Both the position numbers and the translations under genes were made by a program. A DNA stretch of 64,000 nt from Conexibacter sp. S30A1 (GTDB taxonomy: Bacteria > Actinomycetota > Thermoleophilia > Solirubrobacterales > Solirubrobacteraceae): assembly GCF_023330665.1 (NCBI RefSeq), contig NZ_CP097127.1:248001-312000 (forward strand), read 5' to 3'. A model generated the notes under the pieces. The model had not been told where the DNA came from, did not search any database, and was given only the letters and a program-made list of their open reading frames with translations. This document shows, in pieces, positions 1 to 8,485 of this stretch (position 1 is its first letter; each line of letters starts with the position of its first letter).

Positions 1-731
1 TCCCAGAGGTCGATGTACCCACAGCCAAGGAGCTGATTGAGCAGATCCACGAGCACATGAGCGTGGCCGCGCTCGCGGCGATCGTCAGCGAGCTGGAGGC
101 GAAGGTCGCGGCGATGCGGACGTCCCTGGAGCCTCCGGTTCCGGGAGCAGCTGGCCTGCGCCAGGCGCTCGAATGGACCTTCGTCGGACGCCGGCGCGGC
201 AGCGCCGTCCTCGGCATCCGCTCAGACGCTGAGCTCTCCAGCTGGGTCTCCGGTCTGTTTGACTCCTCGGCGCCCCTCGCCGCCCGTTTTGACCGCTTCT
301 GTGCGGCCGCCGGCCCGCTGGCCGGCGGCCAGGCGGCTGAACTGGCCTCTGAGCTGCTGCACTTCACCGCACCCGATCGCCACTGGCTGTGGTCGCGCTG
401 GATGTGGAGCAACGAGAGCCGCACTGGTGCGCTGCCCCTATTGATCGGCGACGATTTCGAGCTCGACGGCGGGTCGCTGGGGGAGACCTATGAGCGGGTC
501 GGCCGGGCGTACGCGATGCTCGACGACTCGCCCGAGGCGTCCGCGTTCCGCCCTGCTGGCGGGGGCAGCCTCGGCACCGACCTGCTGCTCGCCTGCACCT
601 ACGCGGTCTACATGCGCACGGTGCTCGGTCTCAAGATGACCCAGGAGTTCAACGCGCTGGTGCCGGCGATGCCACAACTTGTGCGCCGCCTCCTGGGGGT
701 TCACTTCAAAGCGCTTCAGGAGGTTCGATAG
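1..731 (+). CDS. Hypothetical protein, 5'-truncated by the window (candidate sHdrH-like)
   Basis: The reading frame is open from the first complete codon at position 3, so the start lies outside the window; an internal ATG at 57 is only a fallback start. About 243 residues are visible, with a helical N-terminal stretch and several conserved-looking aromatic positions (for example LWSRWMW near the middle). I see no cysteine cluster, signal peptide or membrane segment, and I do not recognise the family from sequence. The next gene, an HdrB3/HdrD-like protein, starts 4 bases after this stop. In sHdr operons an uncharacterised gene, shdrH, lies between shdrA and the last HdrB-type gene. Position alone therefore suggests this is sHdrH; that is inference. 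The coding region is certain, the function is not. Confidence 0.7.
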   Translation, partial: PEVDVPTAKELIEQIHEHMSVAALAAIVSELEAKVAAMRTSLEPPVPGAAGLRQALEWTFVGRRRGSAVLGIRSDAELSSWVSGLFDSSAPLAARFDRFCAAAGPLAGGQAAELASELLHFTAPDRHWLWSRWMWSNESRTGALPLLIGDDFELDGGSLGETYERVGRAYAMLDDSPEASAFRPAGGGSLGTDLLLACTYAVYMRTVLGLKMTQEFNALVPAMPQLVRRLLGVHFKALQEVR

Positions 732-734
732 CTC

Positions 735-2030
735 ATGCCCATCGGAGGTCAGAAGCAGCCGCCGGTCGTCAGGGAACTCGCCTCGGCGGTGCTGGACGGT
801 GTGGAACTCTCCGCGGAGTGGAACCGTCAGTTCGAGACGCGGGTGATCGAGGATTACGACTCCTCGCCGCTATTCGAGCTCGCGGCGCTCACCGAGGCCG
901 AGTCGATCGAGTGGTGCTACGGATGTGGCCGCTGCGTGCCCGTCTGCCCGGTCGACGTGGTTGGCGAGTACGGGCCGCGGAAGGTGCACCGCAAGCTGCA
1001 GACGGGCATCAACCTGCTCGACGATCCTGACCTCTGGCTGTGCACCACCTGCGGCAACTGCCTGCGAGTCTGTCCCAAGCAGGTAGACATGATCAAGATC
1101 ATGCCTGCGGCCCGCGAGGCGGCGATGGCGCAGGGCAAGGAGGTCCCGGCCGAGCTTCAGGGCGTGTTCGAGTCGACCTTCAAGTACGGCAATGCGCTGG
1201 GTCAGTCGCCGCGCAAGCGCCCCGCGTGGACAAAGGGGGCTGGGGTCCCGGTACGTGACCTCACCAAGGAGCCGGGGCGGGTTGAGTACCTGCTCTACGT
1301 CGAGGACTATTGGGCCTACCACCCCCGCGGGAACGATGCCGCCCAGGCGTTTGCGCGAATCATGCACCGGCTCGGCATCGACTACGGGATTCTCGGTCAC
1401 GAGGAGAAGACGCTCGGTGACTCGCAGCGTTTGGCGGGCGAGAAGGGCCTGTTTGAGATGCTGATGGAGCAGGTGGTGGAGACGCTTGACCGGTTTGAGT
1501 TCGGCGCGATCGTCACGCCCGACCCCCACGGCTTCAACGCGCTGGCAAAGATCTATCCAAAGTACGGTCACGAGTTCAACGTGCTGCACTACACGCAGCT
1601 GTTGGCGCCGCGAATCGGTGAGCTGGAGTTCACCACACCGCTTGATATGCGGGTCACCTTTCACGATCCCTGCTACCTCGGCCGCCACAACGGCGAGTAC
1701 GACGCGCCGCGTCAGATCCTCGAGGCATTGCCAGGGTTGGAGCTGGTCGAGATGATGCGCTGCCGCGAGAACGGCTACTGCTGCGGCGGCGGTGGCGGCG
1801 GGATGTGGCTCGACGGCCACACCGTCAACCACACCAGTGAGCGCCTCTCTGAGCGGCGCGTGCGTGAAGCGGCAGAGACCGGCGCCAACGTGCTCGCCGT
1901 CTGCTGCCCCTATGAGGTGTCCCGCTTCGAGGACGGGGTCAAGTCGACCGGACTTGACGGCCAGCTCAAGGTCCGGGACCTGGCCGAGCTGGTGGATCAG
2001 GCCCTCGGCGGGCCGGGGGCGGTCAGCTGA
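735..2030 (+). CDS. HdrD/HdrB3-like (Fe-S)-binding heterodisulfide reductase-related subunit
   Basis: A 431-residue fusion of an HdrC-like ferredoxin domain and an HdrB-like CCG domain. The N-terminal half has two full [4Fe-4S] motifs: C61-C64-C67-C71P and C103-C106-C109-C113P. The C-terminal half has C313 and then C349C350 (spacing CX35CC), as in the CCG motif that binds the non-cubane cluster of HdrB. The usual final CxxC is replaced by a C390C391P pair, and the first CCG repeat (around 190-300) has lost its cysteines. A good ribosome site (aggagg, 718-724) precedes the ATG. No membrane segment is seen, so it should be cytoplasmic. In EtfAB-containing (type II) sHdr clusters such a fused subunit, HdrB3, links the sHdr complex to EtfAB. 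The gene for lipoate ligase follows after 2 bases. Confidence 0.8.
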   Translation: MPIGGQKQPPVVRELASAVLDGVELSAEWNRQFETRVIEDYDSSPLFELAALTEAESIEWCYGCGRCVPVCPVDVVGEYGPRKVHRKLQTGINLLDDPDLWLCTTCGNCLRVCPKQVDMIKIMPAAREAAMAQGKEVPAELQGVFESTFKYGNALGQSPRKRPAWTKGAGVPVRDLTKEPGRVEYLLYVEDYWAYHPRGNDAAQAFARIMHRLGIDYGILGHEEKTLGDSQRLAGEKGLFEMLMEQVVETLDRFEFGAIVTPDPHGFNALAKIYPKYGHEFNVLHYTQLLAPRIGELEFTTPLDMRVTFHDPCYLGRHNGEYDAPRQILEALPGLELVEMMRCRENGYCCGGGGGGMWLDGHTVNHTSERLSERRVREAAETGANVLAVCCPYEVSRFEDGVKSTGLDGQLKVRDLAELVDQALGGPGAVS

Positions 2031-2032
2031 GC

Positions 2033-3052
2033 GTGGTCCAGGCAACGCTGCGTGTGATCGATGCGGGCGCTGTTGGCGCGGAGCGCTCTCAGGCGCTCTG
2101 GCATGGGCTCGCCGACGCCATGGGGCCGGCTGACGCGCCTGTGCTGTCGTTCTGCCGTCCCGCCGAGCCCTACGTCGGGATCGGATATCACCGGCGGCTG
2201 GACGAGCTTGATCGTGCGGCGTGCGCACGGCTGGGCCTGCCGATTCTGCGTCGCCAGATCGGTGGTGGACCGGTCTATCTCGACTCCGACCAGCTGTTCT
2301 TCCAGCTCACGCTGCCCGCATCCTCGGCGCCGTCGGGCGTCTTGCGGCTCTACGGCGAGCTGCTGGGACCGGCGGTCCAAGCGCTGCGCGCGCTGGGTGT
2401 CGACGCGGCTCTGGCGGGAGTCAACGACATCGTGGCCGGTGGCCGAAAGGTCTCGGGCACCGGTGCGGGTCAGATCGGTGAGGCCGTGACCGTCGTCGGC
2501 AACGTGATGTTCGCATTCGACCACGAGCGGATGAGCGAGGTGCTCGCATTCCCAGATGAGGCGATGCGGGCCGACTTCCTGTGCCTGTTGCGCGCGAACC
2601 TCGGAACGCTCCCTGACCTCGACCCCACGGCCCTGAAGCAGAGCCTGGTGAGCGCCTACGCAGCCGCGCTCGGCCGCGAGCCGGTTCGGGACCTGCTGCG
2701 GTCGGATGAACTGGCGGCGATCAAGCGGTGGGACGAGCGGCTGCGCGACTCGAGCTGGCTCGAGGGGCCCGCGCTGGCGGCGACCCCCGGTCGTCAGGTG
2801 AAGGTCCGTGCCGGCACCTGGCTCTATGACGGCGAGTCGGACGGCCTGCGCGTCCGTGTGCGGGTGGAGGAGGGACTCATAGCTGAAGCCCGGGTGACGG
2901 CCCCCTGGCTGAGCGGTGCCGCCGCAGGGCTCGCGCGTGCTCTCGTCGGGGTGGCTGCGCGACCACACAGCGTGGCCGCGAGCATGGATCGATTCGAACA
3001 CGAGGGGGAGCGTGTGCTCGCTGCGCTCGCTCCCGGATTGGTGGTGCGGTGA
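2033..3052 (+). CDS. Lipoate-protein ligase (LplA-like) of the sHdr-associated lipoate assembly set
   Basis: A 339-residue BPL/LplA-family protein starting with GTG. It shows the substrate-binding segment RQIGGGPVYLD and the catalytic segment GRKVSGTG, with the invariant lysine at about K139. Ligases of this family adenylate lipoate (or octanoate) and attach it to a lysine on a carrier domain. It lies directly before, and overlaps by 4 bases, a gene for a GcvH-like lipoate-binding protein, its likely target. A C-terminal accessory region with a KVRAGTWLYDGE segment is present. Dedicated ligases (sLpl) next to lbpA are typical of sHdr operons; the exact acyl donor cannot be read from sequence. 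Confidence 0.85.
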   Translation: MVQATLRVIDAGAVGAERSQALWHGLADAMGPADAPVLSFCRPAEPYVGIGYHRRLDELDRAACARLGLPILRRQIGGGPVYLDSDQLFFQLTLPASSAPSGVLRLYGELLGPAVQALRALGVDAALAGVNDIVAGGRKVSGTGAGQIGEAVTVVGNVMFAFDHERMSEVLAFPDEAMRADFLCLLRANLGTLPDLDPTALKQSLVSAYAAALGREPVRDLLRSDELAAIKRWDERLRDSSWLEGPALAATPGRQVKVRAGTWLYDGESDGLRVRVRVEEGLIAEARVTAPWLSGAAAGLARALVGVAARPHSVAASMDRFEHEGERVLAALAPGLVVR

Positions 3053-3495
3053 TGATCACGGTGGCCGGCTACGACGTCGATGAAGGGCTCGAATACGATC
3101 CCGATTACAACCTCTGGGTGGAACGGCGCGGCTTGGGTGTGGTGCGTGTTGGCTACGACCCGCTCGGAGCCGAGACGGTTGGTGACATTGTCGCCGTCGC
3201 GCTGGCGGCGCCGGGCCGGGCTCTGGTTCGAGGATCGGCGCTGGCCACCATCGAGGCTGCCAAGTTCGTCGGGCCGCTGCCGGCTCCGGTCGCCGGGGAC
3301 GTGAGGGCCGTCAACGAGTCGCTGGCGCGGAACCCCGGCGCCATCAACTCCGATCCATTCGGCAGCTGGATAGCCGAAATCGACGGTGTCACTGACGACG
3401 CGTTCTCGCACCTGATCGCTGGTGCGGAGGCGATCCGGAGTTGGTTCAGCGCGACGGCCGAGCGTTTTCGCCTGCAGGGGGTGATCGCCGAGTGA
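3049..3495 (+). CDS. lbpA: GcvH-like lipoate-binding protein LbpA, copy 1
   Basis: A 148-residue protein of the GcvH/biotinyl-lipoyl fold. The modification site is K72 in IEAAKFVGPLPAPVAGDV; the K-F-V-G context differs from the K-A-A-S context common in glycine-cleavage GcvH. Two adjacent ATG codons (3049, 3052) are possible starts. No gcvT or gcvP genes lie in the window, whereas an HdrB3-like gene, lipoate ligases and LipS-type enzymes flank it, so a role as sulfur-intermediate carrier in an sHdr pathway is more likely than glycine cleavage. It is the most divergent of the three copies, lacking the ESxKWVG core of the other two, so a specialised role or partner is possible. Confidence 0.82.
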   Translation: MMITVAGYDVDEGLEYDPDYNLWVERRGLGVVRVGYDPLGAETVGDIVAVALAAPGRALVRGSALATIEAAKFVGPLPAPVAGDVRAVNESLARNPGAINSDPFGSWIAEIDGVTDDAFSHLIAGAEAIRSWFSATAERFRLQGVIAE

Positions 3496-4445
3496 CCACC
3501 GTCACAGAGTTGCCCGACGGTATGCGAGTCCGCTTGGAGCGTTTCGGTAAAGACATCCAGTTCTACGCTCCCGGTCTGAAGCGGTGGCAGTCGAGTGAAT
3601 GGACGCCCGAGCGCGCCAATCGCTTCCTGCCGGTGTCGGTGACCGGTACGGCGTGCGCATTGCAGTGCGAACACTGCAAGACCAAGGTGCTCGAGGGCAT
3701 GGTGACGCTCGGTGACGGCCGGGATCTGTTTGCCACTGCCGAGCGCCTGAAGGCGCAGGGTACCGATGGACTGCTGGTCTCGGGTGGTTCGCAGCGCCAC
3801 GGCGGCGTACCGCTCAAGCCACACTTCGACGCGATGCGTCGCGTCCGGGAGGAACTCGGTATGCGGGTGGTCGTCCATTCCGGCGTCGTTTCGCCCGAGC
3901 TCGCTGCGGGGCTCGCTGATGCCGGCGTCGATGGCGTGATGCTCGACATCATCGGCAGCGAGCAGACGATCCGCGAGGTCTACCACCTCGACCTGACGCC
4001 GGCCGACTTTGATCGGTCGCTCGATGTCCTGGCCGAGCGGGGCCTGAGGATCATCCCTCACATCGTTCTCGGCCTTCACTACGGTCAGTTCGTGGGCGAG
4101 TGGGAGGCGCTCGAGATGATCGCAAGCCACCCGGTCTCGACGCTGATCCTCGTGGTTCTGACGCCGCTGGTGGGGACGCCTATGGAGCACGTTCCGCCGC
4201 CGCCGGTCGACGAGGTGACCGATTTCTTCGCTCTCGCACGCGCCCGCATGGCCGATACGAGGATCAACCTCGGTTGCGGGCGCCCGATGGGACAGATGAA
4301 GGTTGCGCTCGACCGGGCTGCGATCGATCAGGGTCTGAACGGGATCGCCTACCCGGCCGAAGGGATGGTCGCCTACGCCCGTGAGCGTGGTCTTGAGCCG
4401 GCCTTTCATGAGTACTGCTGCTCGCTGACCTGGGCTGAGCTTTGA
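3492..4445 (+). CDS. Radical SAM protein, LipS-type lipoyl synthase component (LipS1/LipS2 family)
   Basis: A 317-residue protein starting at GTG 3492, inside the stop of lbpA copy 1 (GTGA overlap). The radical SAM cluster motif is C55-x3-C59-x2-C62 (CALQCEHC). A (beta/alpha)-barrel pattern follows, and the C-terminus carries further cysteines (a CGRP segment and a CC pair near the end) that could ligate an auxiliary cluster. In sHdr-associated lipoate assembly, two radical SAM proteins, LipS1 and LipS2, together insert the two sulfurs into a protein-bound octanoyl chain, instead of one LipA. A second radical SAM gene lies two genes downstream. I cannot say securely which of the two is LipS1. 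Confidence 0.72.
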   Translation: MTTVTELPDGMRVRLERFGKDIQFYAPGLKRWQSSEWTPERANRFLPVSVTGTACALQCEHCKTKVLEGMVTLGDGRDLFATAERLKAQGTDGLLVSGGSQRHGGVPLKPHFDAMRRVREELGMRVVVHSGVVSPELAAGLADAGVDGVMLDIIGSEQTIREVYHLDLTPADFDRSLDVLAERGLRIIPHIVLGLHYGQFVGEWEALEMIASHPVSTLILVVLTPLVGTPMEHVPPPPVDEVTDFFALARARMADTRINLGCGRPMGQMKVALDRAAIDQGLNGIAYPAEGMVAYARERGLEPAFHEYCCSLTWAEL

Positions 4446-5587
4446 GCTTCTGGCGGCTGATTACCGACGACGGCGCCGGCCCTGCCGACGGGCTGGCCGT
4501 CGACGAGGCGTTGATGGTGCACTACGGCCGTGACCATACGGCTGCCTCGGAGGCGGTCATGCGGCTCTACACCTACCGGCCTCACGTCGCGCTGGTCGGC
4601 CGCTACCAGGTGCTCGACGCGGAGGTCAACCGGGCGGCCTGTCAGGAGCGCGGAGTTGGTGTTGGCCGCCGCCCCACCGGTGGTGGCGCGATCATCATGG
4701 GACCGGGTCAGCTCGGCGTCGCCGTTTGCACCCGAGCCCCGGCCGATCTCGGGCCGCGTCAGCTGCTGCGCCAGTATGCCGGCGGGATCGTGGCTGGTCT
4801 CGCCCGCCTCGGCGTGCGCGCGAGCTTCCGAGGCAAGAACGACATCGAGGTCGCTGGACGTAAGCTCGCCGGACTCGGCCTCTACGTCGATGACCGCGGA
4901 GCGCTGCTTTTTCACGCCAGCGTGCTGGCTGACCTCGACGTCGAGCTGATGCTCCAGCTTCTGCACATCCCGGGGGCAAAACTCGAAGACAAGGGCGTCG
5001 CGAGGGTCCATGAGCGTATAACCACGGTGAGCGCCGAGACCGACCGCACCCTCGACGGCGCCGCACTGCGCGCGGCTGTCTGTGACGGGTTCTCGGCGCA
5101 GCTCGGGATCACGCTTCGCGACTCCGAGCTCGACGACGCCGAGCGCGACCGGGCAGCCGAGCTGGAGCGCGAACGTTATGCAGCGCCAGCGTGGATAGCG
5201 GGGCGCGTGCCGGCCGGCGACAGTCATGGCACGGCCGTTGTCAAGACCGGACTCGGGTTGATCCGGGCCTACGCGGGCGTCCAGGACAGCTCGCTCTCCT
5301 CGGTCATGCTCGCGGGTGACTTCTCGGTCATGCCCGAGGAGCTCACGCGGATTGAGGCGGCGCTGCGCTGGAGTCGCGCAGACCCCGAGCGGATCACCGC
5401 GATCGTCGCCGGCGAACTCGCCGGTAGCAGCGTGGATATCGACCCTGGGGTGCTTGCTGGGGTCGTGTGGGCCGCGGCCGAGCGTGCGCTCGAGCGCACC
5501 GGCGGCGCCGTTCCTGTCCGGACCGCCGGATCGTGTTACTTCCCGGCCGTGGTGGCGGCCACCGACGCAAGCGAGGTTTCGCAGTGA
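4442..5587 (+). CDS. Second lipoate-protein ligase (LplA-like) with C-terminal domain
   Basis: A 381-residue BPL/LplA-family protein starting with TTG overlapping the previous stop (TTGA). It has RRPTGGGAIIMG and KNDIEVAGRKLAGLG, with the catalytic lysine at about K141. After residue 255 there is a segment like the small accessory domain of bacterial LplA (KTGLGLIRAYAG, then a DFSVMPEEL region). It sits between the two radical SAM LipS-type genes. Two ligases in one operon might divide octanoate and lipoate substrates, or serve different LbpA copies; this is inference. The family assignment is firm. Confidence 0.85.
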   Translation: MSFWRLITDDGAGPADGLAVDEALMVHYGRDHTAASEAVMRLYTYRPHVALVGRYQVLDAEVNRAACQERGVGVGRRPTGGGAIIMGPGQLGVAVCTRAPADLGPRQLLRQYAGGIVAGLARLGVRASFRGKNDIEVAGRKLAGLGLYVDDRGALLFHASVLADLDVELMLQLLHIPGAKLEDKGVARVHERITTVSAETDRTLDGAALRAAVCDGFSAQLGITLRDSELDDAERDRAAELERERYAAPAWIAGRVPAGDSHGTAVVKTGLGLIRAYAGVQDSSLSSVMLAGDFSVMPEELTRIEAALRWSRADPERITAIVAGELAGSSVDIDPGVLAGVVWAAAERALERTGGAVPVRTAGSCYFPAVVAATDASEVSQ

Positions 5588-6732
5588 GCGCCAGTACCGT
5601 TGAACTTCCCCAGACTACACAGACCGAACATCAGAGTCCCGAGTGGGTTCGCATCTCATACGCAAGCGCGCTGGCGCTGCGCTTCAGATCGGGCCGCTTC
5701 ACGCAGCCGTTTGACTTTGGCGGGATCAATCTGTTGCTCTCCTACGACCGCGGATGCCTGTCGGATTGCGGTTACTGTGGCCTGGCCAGGAACCGTCCCG
5801 GTGACTATGAGGAGAAGTCGTTCATCCGGGTCGACTGGCCCCTGGTGGAGACCGACGAGCTGGTCCGCCGGCTCGTCCGCCACGAGGACAAGCTGACCAG
5901 ACTGTGCATCTCCATGGTCACTCACGGCCGCGCGTACCCTGACACGCTGGACATTGCCGGGCGCATCACCCGCAGCGTGGCCACGCCGCTGTCGCTGCTC
6001 GTAGCGCCGCCGACCCTGAACGAGGCGCGGCTTCAGGCGTTCCGTGACGCTGGCGCCGACATGATCGGGATCGGCCTTGATGCGGTGACCGAGGATCTCT
6101 TCAGATCGCTGCGCAGCGATGTGCCGAAGGGCGGCCTGAAGTGGAGCCAGTACTGGCGGATTGTGGATGCGGCGCGGCTGATCTTTGGCGCGTGGAAGGT
6201 GAACTGCCACACCCTTGTCGGGCTGGGCGAGAGCGACGCTGATCTGATGGGGATATTCACCCGGCTGCTGGAGGGCCAGATCTTCTCCTACCTGTTCTGC
6301 TTCAACCCGGAGCCTGACTCGCGCATGGGGGCGCTTCCCAAGACGCCGCTGCAACGGTGGCGACGCGTCCAGCTTGCCAAGTTCCTGCTCGAGGAGCGCG
6401 GGATAGCGCCGGAGCAGTTCCGCTATGACGACGCTGGCACGCTTGTCCGGATTCACGCGCCACGGGGGTTGGTGGAGGCTGTGGTCGCCGACGGTCATGC
6501 GTTCATGACCAACGGCTGCCCGTCATCCGGTGGCGAGCCGGGCTGCACTCGGCCGATGGGCAGCTGGCGGCCGACCGAGCCCCCGCGCGACTTCCCTTGG
6601 CGGCCACGCGGTGTTGAGTTAGACGGCATCCGAGCCGCGCTCGACCTTGACAGCCTGGTCAGTCCCGGCCCCGGACCCAGCCGGCCGCCTGAGCTTTGCG
6701 CACCGCCCGCGGCGGGGCGGGTAACCGAATAA
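5584..6732 (+). CDS. Radical SAM protein, second LipS-type lipoyl synthase component
   Basis: A 382-residue protein starting at GTG 5584, which overlaps the stop of the ligase gene. The motif C58-x3-C62-x2-C65 (CLSDCGYC) is the radical SAM iron-sulfur site. The middle resembles biotin-synthase-like enzymes (NCHTLVGLGES segment). Near the C-terminus the segment NGCPSSGGEPGCTRP gives two further cysteines, candidates for an auxiliary cluster. Together with the radical SAM gene at 3492 this makes the expected LipS1/LipS2 pair. The next gene, etfB, begins 6 bases after the stop with its own ribosome site, so the lipoate-assembly block and the electron-transfer block are parts of the same operon. 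Confidence 0.72.
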   Translation: MSASTVELPQTTQTEHQSPEWVRISYASALALRFRSGRFTQPFDFGGINLLLSYDRGCLSDCGYCGLARNRPGDYEEKSFIRVDWPLVETDELVRRLVRHEDKLTRLCISMVTHGRAYPDTLDIAGRITRSVATPLSLLVAPPTLNEARLQAFRDAGADMIGIGLDAVTEDLFRSLRSDVPKGGLKWSQYWRIVDAARLIFGAWKVNCHTLVGLGESDADLMGIFTRLLEGQIFSYLFCFNPEPDSRMGALPKTPLQRWRRVQLAKFLLEERGIAPEQFRYDDAGTLVRIHAPRGLVEAVVADGHAFMTNGCPSSGGEPGCTRPMGSWRPTEPPRDFPWRPRGVELDGIRAALDLDSLVSPGPGPSRPPELCAPPAAGRVTE

Positions 6733-6738
6733 GGAGAG

Positions 6739-7515
6739 ATGGGCATGAAAACTCTTGTTCCCCTGAAGCAGACGGTCGACCTCGTGGAGGAGCTCGAGCT
6801 CAACGACGACGGCACCGACGTCGAGCGCGAGTACCTCACGTTCAAGCTCAACGAGTGGGATGAGCAGGCGCTCGAGGAGGCGCTGCTGATCAAGGACGCA
6901 GTTGGTGGCGAGGTCACGGTGGTCGCGCTCGACGAGCCGGATGCCGACCAGAGCCTCTACGGCGCGCGCGCCAAGGGGGCGGATCGGGCCGTGAAGCTGA
7001 CCGGAGATTTCGCCGCCGGCGTTTCGAGTCATGCCCGCGCCGCGATCCTCGCCGGATTCCTGGAGTCGCAGAGCTTTGATCTGGTCTTGATCGGCGTTCA
7101 GACGCCTGAGGATCTGGACGGCCAGACCGGTGTGATCCTGGCCGGCATGCTGGGACTCCCGCACGCATCGGTTGCGGTGGCGGTCGAGCCCGACGGCGAC
7201 GCGCTCAAGGTCACCCAGGAGATGGGAGCCGGGGTGACGCACCAGCTGAGGATCGTCGGCCCGGCGGTGGTGGGTGTGCAGGCTGCGCGCGCGGCGCCGC
7301 GCTACGTACCGATCTCACGGATCCGCGCCGCCATGCAGGAGGGTGGACTGGAACAGCAACCTGCCGCCGAGGTTGAGGCGGTGAGCGGCCTGACGGTGCG
7401 CCGCATGTACGCGCCACAGTCGAGCTCCCACGCCGAGATGTTGGGCGCCGATGCCGACGCGGCCGCCGCACGAATCATCGAGATAATCCGCGAGCGCGGC
7501 GTGCTCAAGGTCTGA
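6739..7515 (+). CDS. etfB: Electron transfer flavoprotein subunit beta
   Basis: A 258-residue EtfB (AMP-binding domain family): it begins KTLVPLKQTVD, includes NEWDEQALEEAL and the characteristic IGVQTPEDLDGQTG segment. A clear aaggag ribosome site lies just upstream. ATG 6745 (MKTLV) is an equally good start. EtfB pairs with EtfA (next gene, 10 bases on) to carry electrons as a FAD heterodimer. Its position between lipoate-assembly genes and an HdrD-like membrane protein points to moving electrons from the sHdr reaction to the quinone pool, rather than to beta-oxidation. The flavin complement and any bifurcating ability cannot be judged without alignment. Confidence 0.93.
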   Translation: MGMKTLVPLKQTVDLVEELELNDDGTDVEREYLTFKLNEWDEQALEEALLIKDAVGGEVTVVALDEPDADQSLYGARAKGADRAVKLTGDFAAGVSSHARAAILAGFLESQSFDLVLIGVQTPEDLDGQTGVILAGMLGLPHASVAVAVEPDGDALKVTQEMGAGVTHQLRIVGPAVVGVQAARAAPRYVPISRIRAAMQEGGLEQQPAAEVEAVSGLTVRRMYAPQSSSHAEMLGADADAAAARIIEIIRERGVLKV

Positions 7516-7525
7516 GGGAGAGAGT

Positions 7526-8485
7526 ATGAGCAACGACATCTTCGTTCTGGTGGAGCACCACGGCGGTGCGATTTCGGAGACGACCAACGAACTCTTCGGC
7601 ATGGCCAGGGGGCTCGCTGAGGCGTCCGGTGGGGCGGTCGTCGGCTGCCTGCTGGGCAGCGGCGCGAGCAGCCTGGCGGAGGGGCTCGCGGCTGACGCCG
7701 TGCTGTCTGTGCAAGCCCCAGAGCTTGCCGCGTTTGTGCCCGAGGCGTACGCCGCGACATTGGCCGCGCTGGTCGCGGAGCGCGATCCACGGGTGCTGCT
7801 GATCGCCAACACGACGGTCGGAATGGATGTGGCGGGCGCCGTCTCGGGTCGCACAGGCCGTCCGCTCGTCGCCTACTGCTCGGCGATCACCGTCGAGGGA
7901 GACACGCTCGTGGTGACCAGCCAGGTCTATGGTGGCAAGCTCAACGCGGAGGTGCAGACCGCCAGCGGTGCGATCGTGTCGGTCGTCGGCGGCTCGGCGC
8001 CCGCGGCCAGCGGCGGCTCACCGACCGTTGAGACTGTTGCGCCACCGGATCTGAGCGGCCTGCGCACGACCTTCGTGGCTCGTGTTGAAGCGCAGTCAGG
8101 CGACGTCGATATCACCGGCGAGGAGATCCTTGTCTCGGTCGGTCGCGGGATCGGTGGTGAGGACAACATCGAGCTTGCCCAGGAACTGGCCGACGCCCTG
8201 GGTGCAACCGTGTCCGCGTCACGGCCCGTCACCGACGCCGGCTGGCTGCCCAAGAGCCGCCAGGTGGGCAAGTCAGGGCGCAAGGTCAAACCGAAGCTCT
8301 ACCTCGCCTGCGGGATCTCCGGCGCCCCGGAGCACCTGGAGGGCATGAGCGACGCGGAGCTGATCATCGCCATCAACACGGATGAGAAGGCTCCGATCTT
8401 CGACGTTGCTCACTACGGTGCCACAGCTGACCTATTCGACCTGCTCCCGGCTCTGACAGACCAGGTGAGGGCGGTGAGCACGTGA
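7526..8485 (+). CDS. etfA: Electron transfer flavoprotein subunit alpha
   Basis: A 319-residue EtfA with a strong ribosome site (gggagag). The C-terminal FAD-binding domain is typical: SVGRGIGGEDNIELAQELADAL, ASRPVTDAGWLP, YLACGISGAPEHLEGM and INTDEKAPIFDVAHYG. It forms a heterodimer with the upstream EtfB. Its stop overlaps the start of the membrane HdrD-like gene by 4 bases, so the three are translationally coupled, as expected for an ETF and its dedicated quinone oxidoreductase. Confidence 0.95.
   Translation: MSNDIFVLVEHHGGAISETTNELFGMARGLAEASGGAVVGCLLGSGASSLAEGLAADAVLSVQAPELAAFVPEAYAATLAALVAERDPRVLLIANTTVGMDVAGAVSGRTGRPLVAYCSAITVEGDTLVVTSQVYGGKLNAEVQTASGAIVSVVGGSAPAASGGSPTVETVAPPDLSGLRTTFVARVEAQSGDVDITGEEILVSVGRGIGGEDNIELAQELADALGATVSASRPVTDAGWLPKSRQVGKSGRKVKPKLYLACGISGAPEHLEGMSDAELIIAINTDEKAPIFDVAHYGATADLFDLLPALTDQVRAVST

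Noticed and set aside
870-2228. Long 452-codon open frame on the minus strand opposite the HdrB3-like gene
   Set aside because: Antisense to a gene with clear iron-sulfur motifs; its composition is Arg/His/Ala-rich without motifs, as expected for a GC-rich shadow.
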